From CADEEX01 sp964577955 (GTDB lineage: Bacteria; Acidobacteriota; Vicinamibacteria; Vicinamibacterales; CAVVIG01): DNA of 64,000 nt. Shown here one piece after another: positions 50,314-58,287 of this stretch. Under the pieces are notes generated by a model. That model saw nothing but the letters and a program-made list of their open reading frames with translations, ran no database searches and was not told where the DNA came from. The stretch is taken from assembly GCA_964577955.1 (NCBI GenBank), contig CAZOAZ010000031.1:10542-74541 (forward strand). The letters run 5' to 3'. Made by a program: the position numbers and the translations under genes. How positions within the stretch are numbered: the stretch's first letter is position 1; the number at the start of each line of letters is the position of its first letter.

Positions 50314-51740
50314 CGGGGCAGTTGCGGCATGCGGAGCGCCGCCTGCAGATCGTCGGCGGCCCGGGTGGCGAGCATCAGCGCACCAGCCGCGGCGGACGAC
50401 GCGTCCCAGGCGCGCGCCATGTCGTCGGTCAACGCCGCTTCGCGGCGGATCCGCGCGGCGCTTTCCGCAAGCTGCGTCGCGCTCTGCAGCACGTTGTGGA
50501 CATCGCGGAGTTCGGCTGGCGGAACCAGGCCCGCGGTCGCGCGTTGATTCTGCGCCGCGGCGCTCAGAATCGCGGTCAGATTCGCAGGCGTCGAGCCGGA
50601 CAGGCTCTTGATGTCTTCGAGCTCGGTGCGGATCCGCTGCAGCCGCTGTACGGATCCCGCGATCGCCGTGGAGTAGGCACGAAGTTCGGGCAGCCGCAGC
50701 GCCCAGCGATCCCGAGCCAGCTTGAGGCGGCGCGCCGCGTCGAGCTGCTCCTGGACGGCCGCGAGGAGGGCGGAGACGGTTTCGGGCCGCGCCTTGCCGT
50801 TCGCCGTGTCGCGCCGTTCGATCTCGGGCATCAACGCCGCGACGCCTTTGACGTCCGCCACGCGGGCGCGTGCCGCGGCAAGATTCACCATCCGCGTCGT
50901 CAGCGCCTGGTAGGTGCGATCGGTCTCGACTTCACGGGTGATGGCGACCGTCATCGCGTCGCTGGTGGCCACGACCCACTCCGGTGGCAGGGCGTTACGA
51001 TCCCGCTCGAGTGCGCTGCGGGCCATCGTGAGCAGCGAGACGCGGGCGGCCGGCGAGCTCGTGAGCGCGGCCACGGCAATCGTCTGCTCGATGGTCTCGC
51101 GCGCCGTCGGCAGCGGCAGCAACGGATCGTAGCGCTTGACCGGCGGCAGCATCGTGGTCGACAGACGGACGTCGAAGGTTTGCGCGCCGGCGGCGGCACG
51201 GAGATCGAGAATCGCTTCATCCATCAGATCGAGCATCTGGCGGATGTCGCCCTGCTTGTAGCCGAAGTGCGCGGCGGGCCAGTCGGCGAGCGCGCGCCGC
51301 GCGGCCTCGACGAGGGCCAGCCGTTGGCGCGGGTCGGCAGTCAACGCGACCTGGTTCAGCGTGTTCTCGATGTCGCCACTGAGCTTGGCGTAGTCGAACT
51401 CGGCACGGGTCGTCAGGTAACGTGCCGCGCGCGCCGATTCGGAATAGCGGTCGGTCCGTTCCCAATCGACGCGCTGCGCCGGAATGTCGACCAGATGAAG
51501 CGCCGGATCGCTGGCCGAAGCCGATGTCGGCATCGAGAAGACGACGCGATCGGCGACCTGCGCCATTTCGCCGTAGCTGACAATCGACGTGCCGTCCTTG
51601 AGAAAGACGCGAAAGTAGGAGGAAGTGTCGACAGTGGGCGAAGCTGACTCATCAACGAACGAATCGGCCGCCAGCGATGTGACAGAGAGTCCGGCCCAGA
51701 GCGACAACAGTACTGCGCCGGTGAGCCGATGGACGTACAT
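50310..51740 (-). CDS. Exported helical protein upstream of the nuclease genes
   Basis: A 476-residue protein with signal peptide (about 5-24, RLTGAVLLSLWAGLSVTSLA). A short beta-rich segment (SYFRVFLKDGTSIVSYGEMA) is followed by long helices, for example TRAEFDYAKLSGDIENTLNQ, QLDAARRLKLARDRWALRLP and LQSATQLAESAARIRREAAL. The middle contains two membrane-free, Ala-rich helical bundles. No domain is recognised. It overlaps the AddB-like gene (50310-50313) and is therefore probably co-expressed with the nuclease, an unexpected pairing of an exported protein with a cytosolic DNA repair complex. Confidence 0.65.
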   Translation of the reverse strand: MYVHRLTGAVLLSLWAGLSVTSLAADSFVDESASPTVDTSSYFRVFLKDGTSIVSYGEMAQVADRVVFSMPTSASASDPALHLVDIPAQRVDWERTDRYSESARAARYLTTRAEFDYAKLSGDIENTLNQVALTADPRQRLALVEAARRALADWPAAHFGYKQGDIRQMLDLMDEAILDLRAAAGAQTFDVRLSTTMLPPVKRYDPLLPLPTARETIEQTIAVAALTSSPAARVSLLTMARSALERDRNALPPEWVVATSDAMTVAITREVETDRTYQALTTRMVNLAAARARVADVKGVAALMPEIERRDTANGKARPETVSALLAAVQEQLDAARRLKLARDRWALRLPELRAYSTAIAGSVQRLQRIRTELEDIKSLSGSTPANLTAILSAAAQNQRATAGLVPPAELRDVHNVLQSATQLAESAARIRREAALTDDMARAWDASSAAAGALMLATRAADDLQAALRMPQLPR

Positions 51741-51891
51741 GACCGATCACAGCCTACGTGCGCCCCCTGCGGCCGTCAAGATCGAGCGCGGATCTCGGAT
51801 GCGCCGGCGACCCTGTGGAAAAGTTGTTGATGGAACGTGAATTTCCTGTGCATACGCGGACAGTTGAAACTTTTTTTCGGCGAGTCATGCC

Positions 51892-51938
51892 CAACGTACG
51901 TCCGCTCGCGCCGTTGTGGACGCGAGTTTCGTACGTTG
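51892..51938. promoter_or_regulatory. Long intergenic hairpin CAACGTACG / CGTACGTTG
   Basis: CAACGTACG pairs with CGTACGTTG (9 bp), and after a TCCG/TTT internal loop CTCGCG pairs with CGCGAG (6 bp), around a 10-base loop CCGTTGTGGA. It stands between divergent genes and 9 bp before a promoter-like sequence. Confidence 0.75.
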
Positions 51939-51944
51939 CTTCGC

Positions 51945-51972
51945 TTGATCGTCAGCGTCCGGCACGTACAAT
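51945..51972 (+). promoter_or_regulatory. Sigma-70-like promoter
   Basis: TTGATC (51945-51950), 16-bp spacer, TACAAT (51967-51972), predicting a start near 51979, about 34 bases ahead of the GTG at 52013. It supports that start over longer frames. Confidence 0.5.
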
Positions 51973-52012
51973 TTCCGCGTTCCCCACAAACACACAACGC
52001 GTCACTGACCAC

Positions 52013-52246
52013 GTGCACACACTCGTCCATCGTTTCGCAGAATCCATCGGCGGACGTGACTATCTGATCGAAGTCACGGCTGTCGATCCCAACCGCTGGC
52101 GCGCCAACATCTGCAAGTCCACGGGCATGCCGACGGCGCTGATGCCGTTCTACGGTCCCACCGCCGACGAAGCGGCGCGACTGCTCCGCCAGTGGCTGAC
52201 CCGCGCCCATGAGCGCGCGACAAGCTCAATCCCACGTTCAGTTTAA
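52013..52246 (+). CDS. Small conserved-looking hypothetical protein
   Basis: A 77-residue protein beginning VHTLVHRFAESIGGRDYLIE, then VTAVDPNRWRANICKSTGMP and a helical end DEAARLLRQWLTRAHERATS. The compact alpha/beta look and clear composition suggest a real gene; the GTG start at 52013 is chosen from the promoter-like sequence and the beginning of sensible protein sequence, though no Shine-Dalgarno is visible. Upstream ATG starts (51758, 51828) would translate the hairpin. Unknown function. The next gene starts 11 bp after the stop. Confidence 0.55.
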   Translation: MHTLVHRFAESIGGRDYLIEVTAVDPNRWRANICKSTGMPTALMPFYGPTADEAARLLRQWLTRAHERATSSIPRSV

Positions 52247-52257
52247 GATTGGTGGCG

Positions 52258-53349
52258 ATGTCCGCCGCCGCCGCAACGCGGTTCAGAATCCAGCGCTTCG
52301 CGCCGCTGCTCGCGGTGTGTCTGGCGGCGGTGGTGCTCGTCGTGCCCGCGCAGACCTGGCAGGCTCCGGTCCAGGTCCCGCCGCAGTCAGCGGCTCCAGC
52401 GATTGCTCCCGCGACCGAACCGCCGGAGAACGCCCGCCCGGACTTCGCCAAAATGGTCCGGGACCAGGCCGAGACCGACGCCCGCTGGAGGGCGGCCAGC
52501 GAAGGCGCGATGCAGATGGAGAAGATCACCTACCGCAGTTCGGCGGGCGATCTGGAGATTCCGGCGTTCGTCTTCAGGCCGCTGCAGCTGCGCGGCCCAC
52601 GTCAGCATCCGGCGATCGTGTGGGTCCACGAGAACATCCGCGGCCATCTCTACGAACACTACATTCCGTATATCCGTCAGGCGACCTCGCTCGGTTACAT
52701 CGTCATCGCGCCTGAATATCGCGGCAGCATCGGTTATGGACGGGCGTTTTACGACGCGATCGACTACGGCGGCGCGGAGGTGGACGACGTCGTCTCTGCG
52801 ACGGCGGTCCTGGCGCGCCGCTATCCCGCCGTGGACCCGGCGCGCATCGGGATCATCGGCTGGAGCCACGGCGGACTGATCGCGCTGCTGTCGGTTTTCC
52901 GTCAGCCGACGACGTTCAATTCGGCGGTGGCGATTGTGCCGGTGACGAATCTCTTCCACCGGCTGGCGCGAAAAGGCGTGGACCGCCAGCGGCGCGCGAT
53001 CGATCCGCAGAACCGGTTCGGCGGATCGCCGTCCGAAAAGCCGGAGGTGTACAAGGCGCGGTCGCCGCTCTTTCAGGTCGATCGGCTGCAGATCCCGCTG
53101 CTCGTCCACGTCGCCGACAACGACACCGACGTGGACATCGACGAGGCGATGCAGCTGGTGGACGCGCTGCGGGCGCGGAAGCCAGCGTTGGCGGATGTCA
53201 AGGTGTATCGCGCCCCGGTCGGCGGGCATCTCTTCGATCGCCGGGTGATTCCCGGGAGCTGGCAGCCGGAGAACACCCCCTCCCAGCGCGATTCGTGGGA
53301 GCGCGTCTGGCAGTTCCTCGACAACCACCTCGCCCCGCCTTACAACTAG
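52258..53349 (+). CDS. Exported alpha/beta hydrolase (S9/dienelactone hydrolase-like)
   Basis: A 363-residue hydrolase with a hydrophobic signal segment (about 14-32, FAPLLAVCLAAVVLVVPAQ) and a Pro-rich linker (35-70). The catalytic domain shows RHPAIVWVHENIRGHLYEHY-like HPAIVWVHENIRG, the nucleophile elbow GIIGWSHGGLIALLS, the acid in HVADNDTDVDIDEA and the His in APVGGHLFDRR. The arrangement is that of the prolyl oligopeptidase/DLH clan; peptidase or esterase activity cannot be decided. The ATG at 52258 is used; upstream TTG and GTG codons are alternatives. Its stop shares CTAG with the convergent lipoprotein gene. Confidence 0.85.
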   Translation: MSAAAATRFRIQRFAPLLAVCLAAVVLVVPAQTWQAPVQVPPQSAAPAIAPATEPPENARPDFAKMVRDQAETDARWRAASEGAMQMEKITYRSSAGDLEIPAFVFRPLQLRGPRQHPAIVWVHENIRGHLYEHYIPYIRQATSLGYIVIAPEYRGSIGYGRAFYDAIDYGGAEVDDVVSATAVLARRYPAVDPARIGIIGWSHGGLIALLSVFRQPTTFNSAVAIVPVTNLFHRLARKGVDRQRRAIDPQNRFGGSPSEKPEVYKARSPLFQVDRLQIPLLVHVADNDTDVDIDEAMQLVDALRARKPALADVKVYRAPVGGHLFDRRVIPGSWQPENTPSQRDSWERVWQFLDNHLAPPYN

Positions 53350-54461
53350 GGCACCCTCACTGTCGCGCTGCCGAGGCTGTTCGGGCGTTGCGTGCTGCCG
53401 ACCCAGAAGTTCTTGATGGTGACGCCTCTCAGCGTGCCGTCCAGCGGGTCGGATGCTCCATTGTTGGTGCCGAGGAACGCGTACATCTTGGCCGGCGTCC
53501 AGTGGGCGCTTGAGTCCGAGGCGGTGAAGTCGTAGATCAGCGGGCCCGTCGGCCCACCTTCTGTGACGATCAACCGATACGAGGTTCTCGTCCAGACGGC
53601 CCGCCAGAGGTACACCTTCGTCGGATCGAGCACACGACCCATACCCAAGCGCTCAGTCGTGCTCGGCTCCAGCCCGTCGGCGTTGTCCCCGAAGATGGAC
53701 TTGAAGCAAATGCAATTGTCAGGATTGCCGCCGACTCCACGATACTGAGCGTTCATCGAGTACGGGCTCGCCGACGCCATGACACCAAGCCGATCGAGCA
53801 CGGAGAAGACCCTCACCTTGCAACAGGGCCCTCCAGGACCAAGGTTGCTGACTTCGGCGGACATCTCGCCGGTTAGCACGACCTGCGGCATGTCGTAGAC
53901 CACATAGGCGAGCGCGTCGTTCAGCCGGATGCCTTGCCCTGGTATGAACGTGATATTGCCGGAACCGCCGATGCTGCCGACGGTCTCGCCGTGGATGAGC
54001 GGATCGTAGAGCTCGCCGGGCCGGTTGAATCCGACCAGCTTCGTCCTGAACCTGCCCATCGTCGACCAGTCGGAGTTGGTCGTGCCCTGCACCATGCGGG
54101 CGCGCCAGTACATCCGCGTCGACGACTGGAGGTCTTGCCCCGGAGTGAAACTGGTCTTGCCGGACCCGTTCTCGGCGATGCCGGTTCCGCTGATGGCGAC
54201 CGGTGAAAACCCGGTGTTGTCGGCGATCTGGAACTCGTAGGTGCGCGTGCCCGACGGCTGGTTGGTCGTGCCGTTCCTCACGGTGAGCTCGGGCCGCAGC
54301 GTGCTCAACTGCTCATCGTCGGCCGGCGTGTCGAGGGCCGGCGCGGTCAACTGCGGCGCCGCGGGAGGCGGCGGAGTCTGCGTCGGCGCCGTGTTGGTCT
54401 CGCTGCACGCGGTCGCGCAGATCACAACGGTCAGAACAAGCCAGGTTTTCAGCAATCTCAA
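53346..54461 (-). CDS. Lipoprotein with fibronectin-like and C-terminal lectin-like regions
   Basis: A 371-residue exported protein. The TTG start at 54461 follows AAGGAG; the signal peptide LRLLKTWLVLTVVICATACS ends in a lipobox-like Ala-Thr-Ala-Cys. A Pro-rich linker (TQTPPPPAAPQLTAP) leads to a beta-sandwich with the sequence RTYEFQIADNTGFSPV and MYWRARMVQGTTNSDWS, as in fibronectin type III or Ig-like surface domains. The C-terminal half (about 165-371) has jelly-roll-like strands such as VYLWRAVWTRTSYRLIVTEG and five cysteines. A binding or surface-display role is likely. The longer upstream frame passes through the tandem repeat array and is rejected. Confidence 0.75.
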   Translation of the reverse strand: MRLLKTWLVLTVVICATACSETNTAPTQTPPPPAAPQLTAPALDTPADDEQLSTLRPELTVRNGTTNQPSGTRTYEFQIADNTGFSPVAISGTGIAENGSGKTSFTPGQDLQSSTRMYWRARMVQGTTNSDWSTMGRFRTKLVGFNRPGELYDPLIHGETVGSIGGSGNITFIPGQGIRLNDALAYVVYDMPQVVLTGEMSAEVSNLGPGGPCCKVRVFSVLDRLGVMASASPYSMNAQYRGVGGNPDNCICFKSIFGDNADGLEPSTTERLGMGRVLDPTKVYLWRAVWTRTSYRLIVTEGGPTGPLIYDFTASDSSAHWTPAKMYAFLGTNNGASDPLDGTLRGVTIKNFWVGSTQRPNSLGSATVRVP

Positions 54462-54639
54462 GAACAGTGCTCCTTGCAGCGTCGACACTTGCGCCGCCGC
54501 CCTTTTGAAATATGTGCAAATAATTGCGACGGTGTCGGCATTGTCATTGAAAAAGTCAGTGGCGATCAAGCGTCCGAAGGTGAACCGTACGTTGAGGACC
54601 GAGCCGAGCGAAGCGATGGCGTCCAGCTGCAGAGGCGAG

Positions 54640-55345
54640 CTTGAAGACCGAGCCCGAAGGGCGCAGGCGGTTCGGCGGCATCCGCGAGGGCGAGCGAGCG
54701 TGAGCCAGCGAGCCGAGCACCGCAGACGGGAGGGAGCTCGAAGACCGAGCGGGACGGACGAAGGTCGAGATTGGGGTGGCGTCCGCGAGGGCGAGCGAGC
54801 GTGAGCCAGCGAGCCGAGCACCGCAGACGGGAGGTGAGCTCGAAGACCGAGCGGGGCGGACGAAGGTCGAGATTGGGGTGGCGTCCGCGAAGGCGAGTGA
54901 GCGTGAGCGAGCGAGCCGAGCACCGCAGACGGGAGGTGAGCTCGAAGACCGAGCCGGAAGGTCGAGATTGGGGTGGCGTCCGCGAGGGCGAGCGAGCGTG
55001 AGCCAGCGAGCNNNNNNNNNNNNNNNNNNNNNNNNNNNNNNNNNNNNNNNNNNNNNNNNNNNNNNNNNNNNNNNNNNNNNNNNNNNNNNNNNNNNNNNNN
55101 NNNNNNNNNNNCGTCCGCGAGGGCGAGCGAGCGTGAGCCAGCGAGCCGAGCACCGCAGACGGGAGGGAGCTCGAAGACCGAGCGGGACGGACGAAGGTCG
55201 AGATTGGGGTGGCGTCCGCGAGGGCGAGCGAGCGTGAGCCAGCGAGCCGAGCACCGCAGACGGGAGGTGAGCTCGAAGACCGAGCCCGAAGGGCGAAGGT
55301 CGAGAAGCCTGACGACCGGATGGGCCGCCGTCGACCGAGCGAAGC
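54640..55345. repeat. 101-bp tandem repeat array with 100-N gap
   Basis: At least six copies of a unit about 101 bp long, for example the motif GCAGACGGGAG at 54722, 54823, 54925, 55155 and 55256. Copies differ mainly by a 1-bp insertion (GGGAG or GGTGAG) and small substitutions; one is shorter. A gap of 100 N (55012-55111) lies within, so the true copy number is unknown. The array ends 9 bp before tRNA-Ala. No stop codon appears in several frames, which produces long spurious ORFs. Confidence 0.9.
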
Positions 55346-55353
55346 GAGGGAGA

Positions 55354-55429
55354 TGGTGGACCAGACGGGAGTCGAACCCGTGACCTCATGAATGCCATTC
55401 ATGCGCGCTCCCAACTGCGCTACTGGCCC
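55354..55429 (-). tRNA. tRNA-Ala (anticodon GGC)
   Basis: A full 76-nt cloverleaf with encoded CCA. The acceptor stem GGGCCAG/CTGGTCC includes the G3-U70 pair that specifies alanine; the anticodon loop is ATGGCAT, giving GGC; the T loop is TTCGACT with stem ACGGG/CCCGT. It lies directly beside the tandem array and outside any operon. Confidence 0.95.
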
Positions 55430-55599
55430 ACGTTCGGTGGCGGCGGACGCGCGCGTCCGCGGTTGGGAAGGACTCTGGAGAGTCCGCCTGCTCCCGAAGA
55501 AGCAGACCTCCAATTGTATGGCGGCGCTGGGTCGTTGTCGAGAAAGCGCCAGATCCCCGTCCCTGAATCGCGCCGGGGGCATGCCGGCGGAACGTGACG

Positions 55600-55959
55600 T
55601 TAGCGGAGCACGACGTCGACGTTCACGTTGCAGACGCCTTTGAAATCCTGCTCCGCGACGCCCTTCAACTCACCCTTGCTGATGTCGTAGACCACAGGAC
55701 GCGCCTTCGTTGGCAGCCCCTCGACCGACGCCTTGCCGTCGACGTTGGTGCCGACTTGCAGATCCATTCGCTTGACGCCCATGAAACCGTAGCGGATTTT
55801 GACGTGCACGGTCGCGGAGTAGATGGGTTTGCGGTCCACGTCAGTCACCAGGAAATGCGTGGAACACGGACCGAGGCCGGCGTTGACCACTGGCACTTCC
55901 GCGGGCGCGGCCGGCGACTGACCGAAGGCAACGAGGACCAGCCACAGCAAGATCGTCAT
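55600..55959 (-). CDS. Small exported protein with Cna-B/CarboxypepD-like strand pattern
   Basis: A 119-residue protein with a short signal peptide (1-18, MTILLWLVLVAFGQSPAAPA). The mature part reads CSTHFLVTDVDRKPIYSATV and VHVKIRYGFMGVKRMDLQVG then TNVDGKASVEGLPTKA, matching the 'v.D....p...a.V.v...g......tn.dG.....gLp' rhythm of carboxypeptidase regulatory-like beta domains. Two cysteines could pair. No enzymatic part. It stands alone between the tRNA and a GGTCC-rich repeat. Confidence 0.65.
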   Translation of the reverse strand: MTILLWLVLVAFGQSPAAPAEVPVVNAGLGPCSTHFLVTDVDRKPIYSATVHVKIRYGFMGVKRMDLQVGTNVDGKASVEGLPTKARPVVYDISKGELKGVAEQDFKGVCNVNVDVVLR

Positions 55960-56029
55960 GGCGCGAGTCTAGCTCAGCCTGGCGGGCTCCGGCGGTATGG
56001 TTCCTAGAGCGAATTCGGATTGCGTGTCG

Positions 56030-56185
56030 TGTCAGTCCTTGGTCCTTGGGCCCTGGGACTCGGTCCGTCCTTCGTCCGGGGTCCGGCCTTGGTCCTCGGC
56101 CCACACACGCCAGGTCGGCACGCGTTGCGCGCACGCTCGCGCGCCGACCAAGGTCCAAGGACCAGGACCGGACCAATACCTAAGA
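56030..56185. repeat. CTTGGTCCTTGG-type inverted repeat (family H)
   Basis: GTCCTTGGTCCTTGGG (56035 on) and AAGGTCCAAGGACC (56149-56162) are inverted copies of a GGTCCTTGG unit, with several further GGTCC/GGACC motifs between and after them. Occupies the 285-bp gap between two minus-strand genes. Confidence 0.7.
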
Positions 56186-56244
56186 ACCGTGGACGAAGGA
56201 CCGGCGCTCCGCCGAAATCAAAGCGCACTCGTCCTCACTGTTCG

Positions 56245-56919
56245 TTATCTCCGCACGTCCTCGACCACTCGGCCGTCGCGCATGTGAACGGTCCGCCGAC
56301 AGGACTCGGCCACCTGCATGTCGTGGGTCACGATCACCACGGTGGCGCCAAGCCGGGCATGGAGGTCCTTGAGGAGCGCCAGGATGTCGACACCGTTTTT
56401 GGTGTCGAGATTGCCGGTGGGTTCGTCGCCAAGAAGAATCGGCGGATAAATCGAGAGCGCCCGGGCGATGGCGACGCGTTGCCGCTCGCCCCCGGACAGT
56501 TCCTCGGGCAGATGCTCGGCGCGCTTGTCCAGGCCGACGAGGGTCAAGAGTTCATGAGCACGCGCCGCGGCCTTCGCCCTCGACCAGTGTCTGAGATGCA
56601 GCGGCAGCTGGACATTCTCGGACGCCGTCAGGGTCGCCAGCAGGTTGAAGAATTGGAAGATGAAACCGATCTTGTCGCGCCGGACCAACGTCAGCTGCTG
56701 ATCGTTCAAGTCCGCCAGCCGCTGTCCATCGATCACTACATCGCCGGAGGTCGGGCGCGCCAGACAGCCAACCATGTTGAGGAGCGTCGATTTCCCTGAA
56801 CCCGAGGGTCCGATGATCGAGACCATCTCGCCTTTTTCGATCTTGAGCGACACGTGATCCAGCGCGACCACGTTCTGCCTGCCTTCGTACAGTTTGACGA
56901 CCTCCACGAGTTCAATCAT
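56245..56919 (-). CDS. ABC transporter ATPase, LolD/MacB type, without a permease gene nearby
   Basis: A 224-residue ATPase: Walker A SIIGPSGSGKSTLLNMVGCL, Q-loop in RRDKIGFIFQFFNLLATLTA, signature LSGGERQRVAIARALSIYPP, Walker B ILLGDEPTGNLDTKNG and H-loop VIVTHDMQVAE. The FQFFNLLATLTA and DEPTGNLD motifs place it in the LolD/MacB/FtsE branch that works with MacB-like permeases on lipoprotein, toxin or peptide transport. No permease gene is adjacent: downstream is a small exported protein and upstream a non-coding gap then a plus-strand gene. The partner is probably elsewhere. Confidence 0.92.
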   Translation of the reverse strand: MIELVEVVKLYEGRQNVVALDHVSLKIEKGEMVSIIGPSGSGKSTLLNMVGCLARPTSGDVVIDGQRLADLNDQQLTLVRRDKIGFIFQFFNLLATLTASENVQLPLHLRHWSRAKAAARAHELLTLVGLDKRAEHLPEELSGGERQRVAIARALSIYPPILLGDEPTGNLDTKNGVDILALLKDLHARLGATVVIVTHDMQVAESCRRTVHMRDGRVVEDVRR

Positions 56920-57281
56920 GTGTTCCCCAACGAATTGTCGTCTGCGTCAGCACCGAATCGCGGGCGTCGCATCAGTCTTTCTTGAGTCCTAACACACGAG
57001 CTTGCAGCTGAGCTGCGACACGGTTCAAGCGTGACATTAGTACTGGGAACTGCTGACTCCTGGGCGGAGAAACCAGCCCATCGATAGACAAAGACTAATC
57101 GCAAGTCGCTCCGAACACGCCACTTGGCTGCGGCGGTGAATGCTTTGAAGCGCTGTGCATTTCTGCGCACGGCGATTGCAGTAGACCGCTCGGACCTGCC
57201 GCTCTCCTCTCGCGGCATGTGCACGCCTGGTGGTTGGCTCGCCCTCTAGAACCACGCATTCAGTGAAAAGGATTCAGAAGA
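56920..57281. other. Non-coding gap before the PEP-CTERM gene
   Basis: About 360 bp with no convincing gene (a minus-strand ORF at 56916-57224 looks spurious). It is less GC-rich than its surroundings and presumably holds promoters for the divergent ABC and PEP-CTERM genes. I could not recognise a riboswitch or a clear sigma-54 site. Confidence 0.5.
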
Positions 57282-58070
57282 ATGAACATGTTTCGACATG
57301 GATCGATGGCGTTGTGTCTTGGCCTGCTGGCGCTCGCGGCGCGGCCGGTCGCCGCGGCCAGCATCACGTATGACGCGACGCTCGCGTCGCCCAGCGGCGT
57401 AGTCGGCACGCCGCCCGCCGGCGGCAACTTCTACAACGGCAGCGGCGACTACGACACCAACTTCACGATCGATACCGAGAACGGCATCGAGGTCGCCCTT
57501 CGCGCGAAGCAGCGCGGCAACGCCACGCCGGTCCCGAATGTGCTGAACGTCTATTCGGTACCGATCGGCGCGGATGTCAACAACGCCGCGAGGGCGTGGT
57601 GGAATTACGACTTCTCGATCGATCTGCGGCCGAACGGCATCGGCACGCTGCTGCTGACCGACATCACCGCCACGTTGTTCATTGAAGACCTGGTGCACGG
57701 CGGCAGCGGCACGATCAACCCGCTCGGCATCGGCGACAACGCCACGTGGGGGCCAGGCGGCGAGGGCAACGGGCCTGGATCGTATGCCACCAATTGGGGC
57801 GCGCAGAACAGCGAGAATCCGACCTTCTTCGCGGAATTCGGCGCGGCGATTCTTCCCTACGCCTTCAACATGAACGACCCGAACTACTTCCGCCTGACCC
57901 TCAGCGTGTTCCAGACGGTCATCGGTGGACCGTCGACGCTGCTTGGCGCGAGTTCGATCGACGTTCAGGTCGGCGACGCCATCCCGGCTCCGGAACCGGC
58001 CTCGATGATCCTGCTCGGCACCGGTCTCCTCGGCGCCGCGCGGCTGCGCCATCGTCGCCGCCAGAAGTAA
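57282..58070 (+). CDS. PEP-CTERM sorting-domain protein
   Basis: A 262-residue exported protein with signal peptide (about 5-26, HGSMALCLGLLALAARPVAA). The beta-rich body (YDTNFTIDTENGIEVALRAK, WNYDFSIDLRPNGIGTLLLT, LFIEDLVHGG) has no assigned domain. The tail is the PEP-CTERM signal IPAPEPASMILLGTGLLGAA followed by RLRHRRRQK. AAAAGGATTCAGAAGA precedes the ATG. It is the second member of the exosortase-sorted class in this window; both tails share the '(L/V)GTGLLGAA' core. A strong hairpin follows the stop. Confidence 0.92.
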   Translation: MNMFRHGSMALCLGLLALAARPVAAASITYDATLASPSGVVGTPPAGGNFYNGSGDYDTNFTIDTENGIEVALRAKQRGNATPVPNVLNVYSVPIGADVNNAARAWWNYDFSIDLRPNGIGTLLLTDITATLFIEDLVHGGSGTINPLGIGDNATWGPGGEGNGPGSYATNWGAQNSENPTFFAEFGAAILPYAFNMNDPNYFRLTLSVFQTVIGGPSTLLGASSIDVQVGDAIPAPEPASMILLGTGLLGAARLRHRRRQK

Positions 58071-58083
58071 GCACACGCGCCAT

Positions 58084-58111
58084 GTCCGGATGGGTCCACA
58101 CCCATCCGGAC
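58084..58111 (+). terminator. Strong hairpin after the PEP-CTERM gene
   Basis: GTCCGGATGGGT and ACCCATCCGGAC form a perfect 12-bp stem with loop CCAC, 14 bp after the stop codon. No T-run follows, so it may act as an mRNA-end stabiliser or a terminator assisted by other factors. Confidence 0.6.
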
Positions 58112-58216
58112 GCAGCTGACGCTAGAGTTCGTCAACGTTCAATCACCCCTCGTGATCCATCTCAGCCGCGATCCAATTCCGCGCTCGCCCGTTCCGCTGT
58201 TACAACTGGAAACAAC

Positions 58217-58230
58217 GCTGACATGTCAGC
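58217..58230. promoter_or_regulatory. Perfect 14-bp palindrome upstream of the TonB-dependent receptor
   Basis: GCTGACATGTCAGC lies 58-71 bp before the receptor start codon, in an AT-richer upstream region, a sensible position for an operator bound by a dimeric regulator. Confidence 0.45.
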
Positions 58231-58287
58231 TGTGTTAGCTACTGCGCTCATGTAATCAACTCGCCCCACAAACAAGAGGGAGAGCGT

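Noticed and set aside
51820..52000. Replication origin (TGTGGAAAA, TTGTGGAC, CCCCACA resemble DnaA boxes)
   Set aside because: Only one site is within one mismatch of a DnaA box, and no dnaA, dnaN or parAB genes are nearby.
54640..55345. CRISPR array
   Set aside because: Units are contiguous 101-bp tandem copies without unique spacers, and no cas genes are present.
54566..55582. Long ORFs on both strands through the tandem array
   Set aside because: They are repeats of SVFELTSRLRCSARW-like segments created by the 101-bp unit lacking stops, and they cross the N gap and the tRNA gene.
56990..57150. Cyclic-di-GMP riboswitch ahead of the PEP-CTERM gene
   Set aside because: Some purine-rich similarity, but the conserved GEMM core and tetraloop receptor could not be found.
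56916..57224. 102-codon ORF upstream of the ABC ATPase, overlapping it by 4 bp
   Set aside because: Overlap looked like coupling, but the protein has no regular secondary-structure pattern, many Arg/Ser and no ribosome binding site.
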